Assembly: GCA_052148155.1 (NCBI GenBank)
Contig: JBKQIY010000120.1
Coordinates: 1-29,080, forward strand
Direction: 5' to 3'
DNA: 29,080 nucleotides
DNA from: JBBQER01 sp052148155
GTDB lineage: Bacteria; Actinomycetota; Acidimicrobiia; IMCC26256; PALSA-610
The notes beneath the pieces were generated by a model. The model saw only the letters and a list, made by a program, of their open reading frames with translations. It was not told the DNA's origin and searched no databases. Shown here in pieces: positions 9,263 through 17,108 of the stretch (positions are counted from its first letter, which is position 1; the number at the start of each line of letters is the position of its first letter). The translations under genes and the position numbers were made by a program.

Positions 9263-9520
9263 CAGTCCGGCAGTCGGGTGAAGCGAGGAGATGCCAGTGA
9301 GCGAAGAGCGTGGGCTGTCGTTGTCGAGCAGCGTTCAGCCACCTCCACGCCCGGGTTGGGTTACTCGCAGACGTTTGAACTTCTGCATTGCCCATCTGAC
9401 GAGATGTTCGTCGATGCGCGCCGCGAGGGAGTACACCTCGGAGCGGTAGAACGCTCCGTAGTAGTTGATCCAGCCTCGGACCCGAGGATCGATCTCCGGC
9501 GTGTGACCTCTTTTGTGTCG
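9263..9520 (-). pseudogene. group II intron reverse transcriptase/maturase, C-terminal remnant
   Basis: On the minus strand a frame reads EIDPRVRGWINYYGAFYRSE, then EHLVRWAMQKFKRLR, and after a one-base shift RAWRWLNAARQRQPTLFAHW. This is the thumb/maturase-X region of LtrA-type intron proteins, which splice and retrotranspose their intron. Only the last ~85 residues remain; the reverse transcriptase core with YADD is absent. The shift lies in the CCCGGG tract near 9350, where one extra base would restore the frame. The 5' half of the intron was not found, so the copy is dead. Confidence 0.8.
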
Positions 9521-9678
9521 ACACGGTCCTGTTCCGTCGCTCCACGTATTGTTCTTCGTCGAACTCGAGCGACGCCGTGTGCAGTTCGTGGGCGCGGTCG
9601 AATCTACCGCGACGGGCGGGTTCGTTACCGTGAGCGGGTGATGCCCCTTTGGTACCGCGGCCGAGTAGGACGTGCCTG

Positions 9679-10167
9679 ATGACTGAGGTCAACCGGCTTC
9701 TTGCCGCCAACAAGGCGTACGCGGCCGCTCGTGCCAACGTCGCCGACCCACGCCCAAGCCGACGCCTCGCCATCGTCACCTGCATGGACGCTCGCATCGA
9801 TGTGTTCGCGGCGCTCGGGTTGCATCTGGGTGAGGCCCACGTCATCCGCAATGCCGGAGGTCGAGTGACCGACGACGTGCTTCGGAGCCTGACGCTTTCG
9901 AGTCACGTGCTCGGCGTCGACACCGTGGTCGTCATGCAACACACCAAATGCGGTCTCGCGGGAGTGACGGACCAGGAACTGCGACGACGAACCGGCGCAG
10001 ACTTTGGCTTCTTCCCGATCGACGATCACGCCGGCGCACTAACCGATGACATCGAGTTCCTGATCTCCAAGCCATACCTTGAACCACTCAAGACCATTGC
10101 TGGCTTCGTCTACGACGTCGAAAGCGGAGACGTCGTCGACGTTGTCCGTTGGCAACGATCCGAGTAG
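9679..10167 (+). CDS. beta-class carbonic anhydrase
   Basis: A 162-residue protein interconverting CO2 and bicarbonate. Zinc ligands are visible as C35 in CMDAR, H88 and C91 in QHTKCG; D37 and R39 form the conserved dyad that controls access to zinc, and IRNAGG at 56-61 is another family mark. Length matches small mycobacterial-type beta enzymes. I chose ATG 9679 (MTEVNRLL) because upstream in-frame residues read through the promoter region. The following 470 bases to the methyltransferase gene contain no convincing gene. Bicarbonate supply to carboxylases is the usual role; no neighbour specifies it here. Confidence 0.92.
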   Translation: MTEVNRLLAANKAYAAARANVADPRPSRRLAIVTCMDARIDVFAALGLHLGEAHVIRNAGGRVTDDVLRSLTLSSHVLGVDTVVVMQHTKCGLAGVTDQELRRRTGADFGFFPIDDHAGALTDDIEFLISKPYLEPLKTIAGFVYDVESGDVVDVVRWQRSE

Positions 10168-10637
10168 CCGAGCCGGCAGTCTTGTCGGAAGGAACCGTCG
10201 CGCCCCGCGATCTCTACCGCTGATATGGGTCGACGATCCACACCCGTCTCGACCGCTCCGGGACGCTCCCCGAAACCGCGTCCCACAACGACGCGCCGCG
10301 GTTGTCTCCTAAGGCTGCATCGCTCGCTGCTCCGCTCGGGCAACCAAACGTCACCGTTGAGAAATCGGTCGACGTGCGAACGCATTTTGCGGGCGCCGCT
10401 AGGGAGCTTGGGGTCCGTCGCGGCCAACGATTTGACTCGACTCCGCCTGGATGTCAGACGAGCCGCGCTTTTTAGCGTTTAGGTTGCGGCCTGTTGTTGG
10501 TGTTCAAAGGGCCTGTGTTCCAGAGGGCGGGTCGTCAAGCGTCAGAGATCCCGATCGAAAGAGAATCTCGCGTGACACGCACATCTTTCAGGGATCGGTT
10601 CGAAAGCCGGATATCGGTCGACGTAGGTGCGGGCGAG
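10168..10637. other. intergenic region with no convincing gene
   Basis: Open frames on both strands here lack family character and ribosome sites. No hairpin with a T-tract was noticed after the carbonic anhydrase stop. Confidence 0.45.
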
Positions 10638-11306
10638 CTACCTGCCAGGCGCGATGTTGCGAGCAATGATGAACGCCTGCGGGGACGATTCGTGGTCGAG
10701 TTCCGGGTCGCGCACGGCTTGGACGTGTGGCTTGAGCCCCGCTTCGACGAGTGATCGGGCGACGTCCTCCGGACAGTGTCGGAAATAGGTCAACGAGTGC
10801 CCCGTGCCGTACGCGTCGGTCCGGTGCACGGCCTCGCTGTCGCCGGCCTGGAACGCCACCAGGAGATGACCGCCGACGGCGAGCACCCGCTCGAGCTCGC
10901 AGAACACGTCGCGCAGATGCTCCGGCGACGTGTGGATGATCGAATACCAACAGACAGCGCCGACGAGGGACCCATCCTCAAACGGGAGCGCGGTGAGACA
11001 TCCGTCCTCGAAGCGGATGTCGGGGTGCGCCCGTCGGGCAACGGTCACCATTGCGTGCGATACGTCGACACCAACAACGTCGAGCCCGTGAACTGTCAGC
11101 CACGCCGCGACACGTCCCGGCCCGCAACCGATATCCGCGACGAGACCCGCGGAGAGGCCCACGAACTCGACAAACGCTGCGAGGACCGCCCGATCGACAG
11201 GGCCCTCAAACGAGGAACTCACGTCAATCCCGACACGCCTCGCGTACTCCTCCGCGGTTGCGTCGTAGACGGCGCGCGCCGAAAACAGATCGTCGGTCTC
11301 CGTCAC
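10638..11306 (-). CDS. class I SAM-dependent methyltransferase
   Basis: A 222-residue Rossmann-type methyltransferase. Motif I is VADIGCGPGRVAAWL, followed by VVGVDVSHAMVTVARR (acidic residue for the SAM ribose), LPFEDGSLVGAVCWYSIIH and a late motif GGHLLVAFQ. The N-terminus (YDATAEEYARRVG) matches small-molecule methyltransferases of the UbiE/Methyltransf_25 kind. GTG 11306 is chosen because the long in-frame extension upstream overlaps the divergent stress-protein gene and lacks motifs. Substrate unknown. It is divergent from the universal stress gene at 11498. Confidence 0.88.
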   Translation of the reverse strand: MTETDDLFSARAVYDATAEEYARRVGIDVSSSFEGPVDRAVLAAFVEFVGLSAGLVADIGCGPGRVAAWLTVHGLDVVGVDVSHAMVTVARRAHPDIRFEDGCLTALPFEDGSLVGAVCWYSIIHTSPEHLRDVFCELERVLAVGGHLLVAFQAGDSEAVHRTDAYGTGHSLTYFRHCPEDVARSLVEAGLKPHVQAVRDPELDHESSPQAFIIARNIAPGR

Positions 11307-11402
11307 GCTGTCGAATCTACCGAGCCGGGATCTCCCGGATTCCTGGATGTTCCCGCGCCACGTCGTCGACCACATCTCCCGACCGGGGCGTCGAGGTCCG
11401 CA

Positions 11403-11416
11403 ACGTTCGCGAACGT
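11403..11416. promoter_or_regulatory. 14-bp perfect palindrome between divergent genes
   Basis: ACGTTCGCGAACGT is a perfect 14-base palindrome in the 191-base spacer between the methyltransferase (minus) and the universal stress gene (plus). Its position suits a dimeric repressor or activator. The binding protein is unknown. Confidence 0.45.
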
Positions 11417-11497
11417 GTGGGGAATCCACCTGAAACCCGACTCGCTCGACGTAGCAACGACGACCAACCACGGCAGTCGACATAGGTCGGAGATCCC

Positions 11498-11930
11498 ATG
11501 AACACGATCGTGTTAGGTCTCGACGCTTCCAAGGGTGCGCAAGCCGACGGCTCGGTGGACAGCCCGAGTCGCAGCCGGCGTCGACGCTCGAGTAGTGGCC
11601 GTTCACGTGATGCCGAGATCGGAGCTGTGGATGCTCGGCGCCCTGCAGATCGATGCGAAGCAGGTCGTCGACAACACGCGAGCACTTCTCGATAGCTCAT
11701 GGACCGCACTGCTCCGCAAGTCTGAGGTTCCCTACACGACGCGCTTCGTGCGCGGCGATCCGGCAGTCGAACTCCTTCGGACAGCGACGCGGCTGAATGC
11801 CACCATGCTCGTGCAAGGTACGAGAGGGCACAGTTCGGTGCATGATCTCGTCGTCGGTGGCACGGCGCACAAGATCATCAACCGCAGTACCGTTCCCGTC
11901 GTGTTGGTCCCGTCCCCTCGATCTCATTGA
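11498..11930 (+). pseudogene. universal stress protein with one frameshift
   Basis: If repaired this is a ~143-residue single-domain UspA protein. The first frame gives MNTIVLGLDASKGAQAD, the usual first strand with the acidic nucleotide-binding residue. The second frame then gives ARWTARVAAGVDARVVAVHV through to LVQGTRGHSSVHDLVVGGTAHKIINRSTVPVVLV, which contains the G-2x-G-9x-G-type ATP motif near the C-terminus. One surplus base in GACGGCT at 11546-11552 accounts for the shift. The start follows GGTCGGAG. It would bind ATP and act in stress survival if intact. Sequence error and real decay are both possible. Confidence 0.8.
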
Positions 11931-12089
11931 ATCATCGACGACGATCGACAACGCGCGGATGTCCGCCGACCGCCGCGGGCACCTCCGACTCGGCGATCGC
12001 AGGCGAAACCTCGGCGGATGCCGGACAATCGTGACGTGCCGGCGAGTCCTTGGTGCGGATGGCGTGTTCGACGCTCGGACCGCGGTGGC

Positions 12090-12401
12090 CTACTCGGGAT
12101 CAGTCCGGCGGTCTGACACGCGAACGCCGACGTCACACTCGTCTTCGGTCTCGAATGACCTTTTGACTCGTGATCGACCTTCCGGGTAATCGTGCCGAGC
12201 GCAAGCGTGCGCTTCGCCATGCAGCGCATCCGCACGCTGCAACGGTTCGCACCACGCACCGAACTCCGCGTCCGATGGAAACTCGTCCTCAGAACTGAGC
12301 GCGTGAACCGCGATCACCTCGGCGTCGAGTATCGGTCCGACCCGTCCGCACCACGCAACCGCCGCCGCCGAACCGTCTGAACGATCGACGCCGACGCCCA
12401 C
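12090..12401 (-). pseudogene. universal stress protein, N-terminal remnant
   Basis: From GTG 12401 the frame reads MGVGVDRSDGSAAAVAWCGRVGPILDAEVIAVHAL, a good UspA first strand and helix. After about 55 residues the sequence loses family character, and the ATP motif expected near the C-terminus is absent in all frames I read. The leftover 3' part is Arg/Glu-rich and ends at a stop at 12090. Most likely a truncated, dead copy in a cluster of such genes. Bases 11931-12089 contain no other gene. Confidence 0.6.
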
Positions 12402-12491
12402 CTTAACTTAAACACAGCCCCCGCCCTCACTCACGCACCCGTGTGAAGACACCGACACTTCGGAACGCGATTCGACAGGCCTGGTCGCCGG

Positions 12492-12941
12492 TCATGGGTC
12501 CGCCGCATGTACGACGAGTACCGGACACCGGGCGTGTCTGACGACGTGCTCGCTGACCGAGCCGTGCCACAGTCGGCCGAGGCCGGTCCGTCCGTGCGAA
12601 CCCACGACAACAACATCAACACCGAGCCGATCGGCGGTGCGACAAATCGCTTCCGCAGGTTCTCCCGTCTCGATTCGCTCAACGACCCGACCGCCCAATG
12701 CCGCCGCTGTCCGTGCGAGTTCATCACGAGCTTCGGCAAGTTCCTTCGCCAACACGTCCGCCTGCTCCTCGACGGACAGGACCGACCCTTCGATACCGCC
12801 CGCATCGTCACCCGGATCCCCGTCCGCGATCACCGTGAGACGGGTGACCTGCTCGACTGCGGCGAGAAGGTCACACCCGCGGTGGGCAGCAACAATCGAG
12901 AGCTCAGATCCGTCGGTCGCGACGAGAACCTTCACCGGCAC
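12492..12941 (-). CDS. universal stress protein (UspA), ATP-binding type
   Basis: A ~149-residue single UspA domain. It starts VPVKVLVATDGSELSIVAAHRG and ends with VDVVVVGSHGRTGLGRLWHGSVSEHVVRHARCPVLVVH, which holds an intact G-2x-G-9x-G-S motif, so ATP binding is expected. The middle helix (VEEQADVLAKELAEARDELA) fits the fold. GTG 12941 or GTG 12935 are likely starts; residues further upstream are not UspA-like. It is divergent from the PRC-barrel gene, sharing the AT-rich spacer near 13050. It is the only canonical and unbroken Usp in the window. Confidence 0.9.
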   Translation of the reverse strand: MPVKVLVATDGSELSIVAAHRGCDLLAAVEQVTRLTVIADGDPGDDAGGIEGSVLSVEEQADVLAKELAEARDELARTAAALGGRVVERIETGEPAEAICRTADRLGVDVVVVGSHGRTGLGRLWHGSVSEHVVRHARCPVLVVHAADP

Positions 12942-13044
12942 CGTCCACAATCTCGGCTCACTACCACCGCTCACCCGAAGAATGCCCGCCCGCGCACCCG
13001 GTTCAAACGTCGCCTCGGACAAGCTCCAACCACTCGACTTGGTT

Positions 13045-13089
13045 CACATATAGATGTATTATAACAATGGTTGCAGTTACACATGTGTA
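13045..13089. promoter_or_regulatory. AT-rich divergent promoter region with a 12-bp palindrome
   Basis: A rare AT-rich island in this high-GC window contains TATTATAAC (13056-13064) and the perfect 12-base palindrome TACACATGTGTA (13078-13089). It lies between the Usp gene (minus) and the PRC-barrel gene (plus), and would suit promoters in both directions with a shared operator. Confidence 0.45.
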
Positions 13090-13142
13090 TGGTCATCCCG
13101 CAGTCGATCCTCGAGACGGGATCGGGAGAAGGAGGTCGGACC

Positions 13143-13754
13143 GTGGCGAACGTGACGCGATTCACTATCGGAGTTGACGCCGGTTGCGTCGACGGGACCT
13201 GCGGCGAGCTCAGCCGCCTCGTCGTTGATCCCGTTTCACGGTCGGTCACGCATCTGGTCGTCGAGCCGCCCCACCGTCGAGGGCTCGGCCGACTGGTTCC
13301 ACTCGAGCTGGTCGACACAGCCGGGAACGAGATCCAGATCCGGTGCACGCGCGCAGAGTTCGACGAACTCGAAGCTGCAGAACGGACGCTTTTTCTCGAA
13401 GGATTGATCGGCGAGTCGTCGCCTGAAGCAGAGCTTTACGTCGGCATGGGAAACGTCTCTCCGCCGGTCACCTACGACACAGTTCCCGTCGGCGAAGTGA
13501 GCGTACGCCGCGGGCAACACGTCCACGCGACAGACGGCAACATCGGGTGGGTGCAGGGACTCGTGATCGATCCCGACAATCATCACGTGACCCAGGTGCT
13601 TCTTCAACAGGGGCGCTTATGGAACCGCAAGGAGGTTGCAATCCCGATCGACGCGGTAGCCGCTTTCGATGACGGCATACAGCTGAACCTCACCAAACAA
13701 GACCTAGATGACCTACCCGCCGTGGATCGCCGCAACCTGAACCGGAACCCTTGA
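13143..13754 (+). CDS. PRC-barrel domain protein (copy 1)
   Basis: A 203-residue protein built as two PRC-barrel-like halves. The first covers residues ~5-70 (SRLVVDPVSRSVTHLVVEP, RGLGRLVPLELVD) and the second ~110-195 (VRRGQHVHATDGNIGWVQG, HHVTQVLLQQGRLWNRKEVAIP). PRC-barrels bind proteins or RNA; this two-barrel type has no known enzyme activity. The GTG start at 13143 sits 7 bases after GGAGGT (13131-13136). It is clearly paralogous to the gene at 17105-17782 on the other strand; the copy here lacks the Gly/Tyr-rich linker of that one. Neighbours are Usp and Hsp20, hence a stress context. Confidence 0.88.
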   Translation: MANVTRFTIGVDAGCVDGTCGELSRLVVDPVSRSVTHLVVEPPHRRGLGRLVPLELVDTAGNEIQIRCTRAEFDELEAAERTLFLEGLIGESSPEAELYVGMGNVSPPVTYDTVPVGEVSVRRGQHVHATDGNIGWVQGLVIDPDNHHVTQVLLQQGRLWNRKEVAIPIDAVAAFDDGIQLNLTKQDLDDLPAVDRRNLNRNP

Positions 13755-14054
13755 TCGGACACCCAACACAGACATCCCCGGAGACGAGGGCGAACTACTG
13801 CACCGCCGAACCGAGCCGTCGATCAAAGATCGAGCCGTTGGCGAGCTTCGCATGCAGGGGGCGTCTGCCGAGTGCGCGCGCCGCGTCAGGTTCAATAGCA
13901 GAAGGCGCGTACTCACACCAGAAGACGCCTGTGCCGTGCAGCCTTCCTCGTGCCCAGCGGCCGTCACGGCGCACGGCGGATCGTCTCACGAGAGGCGTCT
14001 TGACGGCGGCTCGGTCAAGTCGCGCCGACGGACAGACGCTGGAATGGAGATTCG
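13755..14054. other. intergenic region with no convincing gene
   Basis: A minus-strand open frame here contains a protein-like stretch (GVFWCEYAPSAIEPDAARAL), but it has no ribosome site and no recognised family, so I leave it unassigned. No terminator hairpin was noticed. Confidence 0.4.
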
Positions 14055-14516
14055 ATGGCAAGGGGAACTCAGGACACCTCCACACCGATCGATCGGCTCG
14101 ACGTCGCTCACGTCCGCGACCGCGAGCGAACGCGCCCGATTCCGATCGACGTCTATCGACTCGGCGCCGAGTACGTAGTCGAGATGGAACTGCCGGGCAT
14201 TGACCCGTCGGACGTCACGATCAGAGCTCACGACAATGTGCTCTCGGTCACCGCCAGAGTTCGCTCCCGTCGCCGCGCCGACGAGAGGATTCTCTGCGAG
14301 CGTTCACACGCACCGCTCACCCGGCAACTTCATCTCGACGACAATCTGGACGCCGCAAAGATCACCGTGCAATTCGACAACGGTGTACTGACCATCCGCT
14401 TGGCGGTTCCCTCGCGTGCGACCCGCTCTCCAGCTAGTGCCCGCACTTCCGGCAGAACGAGACCGAATCGATCGCAAAGCCCGCGCAGATCCGCTCGGCA
14501 CGCCGCAGCAAGCTAA
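14055..14516 (+). CDS. Hsp20/alpha-crystallin small heat-shock protein
   Basis: A 153-residue holdase chaperone. The alpha-crystallin domain spans about residues 28-118: IPIDVYRLGAEYVVEMELPG, DPSDVTIRAHDNVLSVTARV, and the closing FDNGVLTIRLAVP, which is the family's G-V-L signature. After it comes a long Arg/Ser-rich tail. ATG 14055 has GGAG a few bases upstream. It prevents aggregation of unfolded proteins without ATP. Its tail overlaps the 5' side of the next long open frame, but the tail codons are likely real. Lies between the PRC-barrel and a variant Usp gene. Confidence 0.93.
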   Translation: MARGTQDTSTPIDRLDVAHVRDRERTRPIPIDVYRLGAEYVVEMELPGIDPSDVTIRAHDNVLSVTARVRSRRRADERILCERSHAPLTRQLHLDDNLDAAKITVQFDNGVLTIRLAVPSRATRSPASARTSGRTRPNRSQSPRRSARHAAAS

Positions 14517-14910
14517 AGGACCGCCCCATCGGTCAGCGCGTGCACTCCACGAAGCCATTGCATCGCTGCAGGCCGAAACGAAACCCTCATCTCGCCGGGG
14601 TGTGATTGAGGCAGCCATTGTGGGTACGAACCGGATGAGCACCGACAAGCGGAGCAACGGAAGTGCGCGACCTCCCGGCAATGACCACTTCGGGACGAGG
14701 CGGGATCACGACCGACCGCGGACCGAAGGGCGTGGACGGCCAGGGCTCCGCGTTCGGGTCACCCGTTGCCCGTTCACGATCTCGAAACGCGACCACGACA
14801 ACACAGAACCAACCGGCGACACAACCGCGGGCCTCGGCCCATGGATACTCAGTCTGCGACTCGGGCGGACCAGGCTCCTCGGCAGTCGTCGCCCCGACCA
14901 AAGGGCGGTC

Positions 14911-15993
14911 ATGATGCGCGCCGACCTCGACGACAAGCAGGTTCATGTTCTCCGCTCCGGACCCGACTCCGCCCCGCCCCGCGCTCAGCGTCCAGCACAA
15001 AGGCGCAAACCGTCCGACGATTCATCAGAGAATTCGACCTCAGCACTCAATTCTTTGGCGGACCCCAAACACGGTCGTGCGGCTCATCGTGTCCTCGGAG
15101 TTAGTCAAAAGCTCGGCATCTCAGACGCCGAATTCCGCCAACAATCGTCGCATGCGCAGACGCCAACACCACACGACGCACCCGAAACACTCCCGACACC
15201 TCTGCCGGCTGCACGGCCCAACGACTCGAACCTCGAAGATGGCACACGCGAGCACAAGATCGTCGTTGGCTTGGCCAACAAGCCGGGCGCGCGCGACGCG
15301 CTCCGTTGGGCACTGCAGGTCGCATCACGCAGCGACGCGACGCTCATGGTCGTCACCGCCTACCAGCCGACGCGCTCGGTACTGACACTCGACGGCCACC
15401 TCTACGTCGACGTCAGCGATGCCGAAGCTAGCGCACGAGCCGTGCAACAAAACCTGCTCTGTCAAGAATGGCGCGTGAACACGCACAAGCCGCCGATCCA
15501 AACGGTCGTCGCTCAAGGACCACCCGTCGACGTGCTCCTCACCGCCGCGAGCGGCGCAGACCTACTGGTCGTCGGACAGCGAAGCTGTCGCCATCCCTCG
15601 CGCCACCTTCTCTTTCGCTCCGTCAGTAAGCGCTGCGCGAACAAGGCGGCCTGCCCGGTAGCCATCGTCCGAGCCGATTCGCAGGGTACCGAGGCACAAG
15701 GTGTCATCATCCCGAAGTCCTGCACGGTGGCCGACGAAAATCGAAATGAGAATCGCGAACTCATCGATCCCACGCAGCTTTCCGACGCGACGCGGATCGC
15801 CGAGTTACAACTAATCGACGACGTCCTCCGTGGATACTCACAACCGCGTCTCGCCTCAACACGAGAGATCGTCGACACACTGCTCGATCTGCGATCGGCA
15901 ATCGAGCTGGAAGCAAGCCTCGCGTTGCTCCTCGACCCAAGCATCACGCCCACACGCTCCATCGGGCATAGTCGTGAACGCAACAGGGTGTGA
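14911..15993 (+). CDS. variant universal stress protein with N- and C-terminal extensions
   Basis: The Usp domain begins near nt 15250 (HKIVVGLANKPGARDALRWA) and ends near 15670. In place of the G-2x-G-9x-G-S ATP motif it has VVGQRSCRHPSRHLLFRSVS followed by KRCANKAACPVAIVRA, so ATP binding is doubtful. A ~100-residue helical C-terminal part follows (ATRIAELQLIDDVLRGY, LASTREIVDTLLDLRSAIE). The start is uncertain: the ATG pair at 14911/14914 opens with MRADLDDKQVHVLRS, which resembles the start of the 63-aa protein at 17983, but the next 100 residues are low-complexity and may not be translated. The frame is open further upstream, overlapping Hsp20; that part looks non-coding. Confidence 0.65.
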   Translation: MMRADLDDKQVHVLRSGPDSAPPRAQRPAQRRKPSDDSSENSTSALNSLADPKHGRAAHRVLGVSQKLGISDAEFRQQSSHAQTPTPHDAPETLPTPLPAARPNDSNLEDGTREHKIVVGLANKPGARDALRWALQVASRSDATLMVVTAYQPTRSVLTLDGHLYVDVSDAEASARAVQQNLLCQEWRVNTHKPPIQTVVAQGPPVDVLLTAASGADLLVVGQRSCRHPSRHLLFRSVSKRCANKAACPVAIVRADSQGTEAQGVIIPKSCTVADENRNENRELIDPTQLSDATRIAELQLIDDVLRGYSQPRLASTREIVDTLLDLRSAIELEASLALLLDPSITPTRSIGHSRERNRV

Positions 15994-16241
15994 CTGGTGG
16001 CGTCGGGTTGCCCCTGTGCGCGGACCGGGTCACCACATGCGCAGCACTCGAACCTCTCCCGATCCGCGACTACATCGCTCACACCTTTCGAAGCAGTACG
16101 GCCGGGTTAGAGCTGCCGGAGCAGTCGCGTGTGATTGATCCGCTCCAGAACCGCGTACGATTCATCGTTTGTTGATGAGGTTGGCACGGTGCCGATCGCC
16201 CGGCGTCGCCATGATGCTGTTTCGGCGGTTCCATCCGCGTC
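15994..16241. other. spacer between convergent genes
   Basis: About 250 bases between the variant Usp (plus) and the CxxC/HRC gene (minus). I see no gene and no clear terminator. Confidence 0.4.
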
Positions 16242-16406
16242 TCACTCGGGTACTCGCTCCTGTACCACGCATCGGTGCAACACCCAGCCGCCACCTAGAA
16301 TTACGTGCACGGAGGGTCCGTACCGGTCGGCGGGGCGGTCCGCTTGCTCAACTGGCTCCCGCCAGATGTTCACGGCTTCGCCGCAGTTGTCGCACTTGAC
16401 GATCAT
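16242..16406 (-). CDS. small CxxC/HRC zinc-ribbon-like protein (copy A)
   Basis: A 54-residue protein: C5 and C8 in KCDNCGEAVNIW, H44 and C46 in WVLHRCVV. Two cysteines near the start plus His/Cys near the end suggest a single bound zinc. Its ATG at 16406 overlaps the stop of the upstream 100-aa gene as ATGA, so it is probably translationally coupled and the last gene of the operon. A second protein with the same plan lies at 22595-22765. I do not recognise the family by name; binding DNA, RNA or a partner protein is possible. Confidence 0.7.
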   Translation of the reverse strand: MIVKCDNCGEAVNIWREPVEQADRPADRYGPSVHVILGGGWVLHRCVVQERVPE

Positions 16407-16705
16407 TCCGTTCTCGTTGCTTCGAAATGCTCGATCCATTCGGCCATCGAGTGCCAAGCGACGCGTTCAGTAACGAACTGTGGTCTGGGTCTATGACCGT
16501 GTCGCCGCTCCCAGAGGACCTGACCCGTGGCGCTCTCTCGCTTGGCAAGTTCGAGCCCAGTCCTGTGAGCGCGTTCGACGTGGCAATCGCTGTCGAGCTG
16601 GTCGCCCGGCTGCCACTGGATCGTTGCCATCCTTAGATTTCTACGCGCCTTCGCGGCGGCCGGTGAACGTTTCCATGCAAGGTCAGGCAAGGCGTAGGGC
16701 TTCAT
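16403..16705 (-). CDS. hypothetical 100-aa protein of the PRC-barrel operon
   Basis: Starts MKPYALPDLAWKRSPAAAKARR and ends WHSMAEWIEHFEATRTE. It is basic and contains two Trp-rich stretches, with no cysteines in a metal pattern except one at mid-length. The first 22 bases overlap the end of the winged-helix gene, and its TGA overlaps the next ATG. These overlaps and its codon use support a real gene. Function unknown. Confidence 0.6.
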   Translation of the reverse strand: MKPYALPDLAWKRSPAAAKARRNLRMATIQWQPGDQLDSDCHVERAHRTGLELAKRESATGQVLWERRHGHRPRPQFVTERVAWHSMAEWIEHFEATRTE

Positions 16706-17108
16706 TGTTCCGGCGGCGCAGGTCGCTGTTGGTTACGGGCACGTGCGGGAAGGCTCCCGAAGTTCGGCCTTGGCGGTAGATCATGTTGTCGACGAAACGG
16801 TGGCCTGCGGTCGACAACATGATCGCGACCTCGTCGGGATTCGAAGGATCCGGGATCCCGATCACGAGACCTCTGGCCACAAGCAGTGGATACAGCGCCG
16901 CGACGGTCGACTCGTGCAGACGGAGCGATTCCGCGAGGGCCGAGACCGACTGCGAGCCCTGGCTCGAGACGAACAGCATGGTCAGCAATTGTTGTGCAGT
17001 CAGGTCGTCGCCGGCAGACCGCAGCGCCTGCAACATCTCCATCATGATCGGCCGGCCGGTGGGGCTCGATCGGTCGCCCTTGCGATCCGAGGTATGGGTG
17101 TCGATCAT
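16683..17108 (-). CDS. winged-helix (MarR-like) transcription regulator
   Basis: A 141-residue protein. The wHTH lies at about residues 35-100: LTAQQLLTMLFVSSQGSQSV, SALAESLRLHESTVAALYPL, LVARGLVIGIPDPSN and DEVAIMLSTAGHRFVDNMI, which is the helix-helix-wing order of MarR-like proteins. Its ATG at 17108 overlaps the PRC-barrel stop (ATGA), so it is probably made from the same message. It could control its own operon or the neighbouring stress genes. No operator can be assigned to it. Confidence 0.72.
   Translation of the reverse strand: MIDTHTSDRKGDRSSPTGRPIMMEMLQALRSAGDDLTAQQLLTMLFVSSQGSQSVSALAESLRLHESTVAALYPLLVARGLVIGIPDPSNPDEVAIMLSTAGHRFVDNMIYRQGRTSGAFPHVPVTNSDLRRRNNEALRLA

Noticed and set aside
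14416..14910. Upstream extension of the variant Usp frame
   Set aside because: It overlaps the Hsp20 3' end and has no family character; the ATG pair at 14911/14914 is a better though uncertain start.
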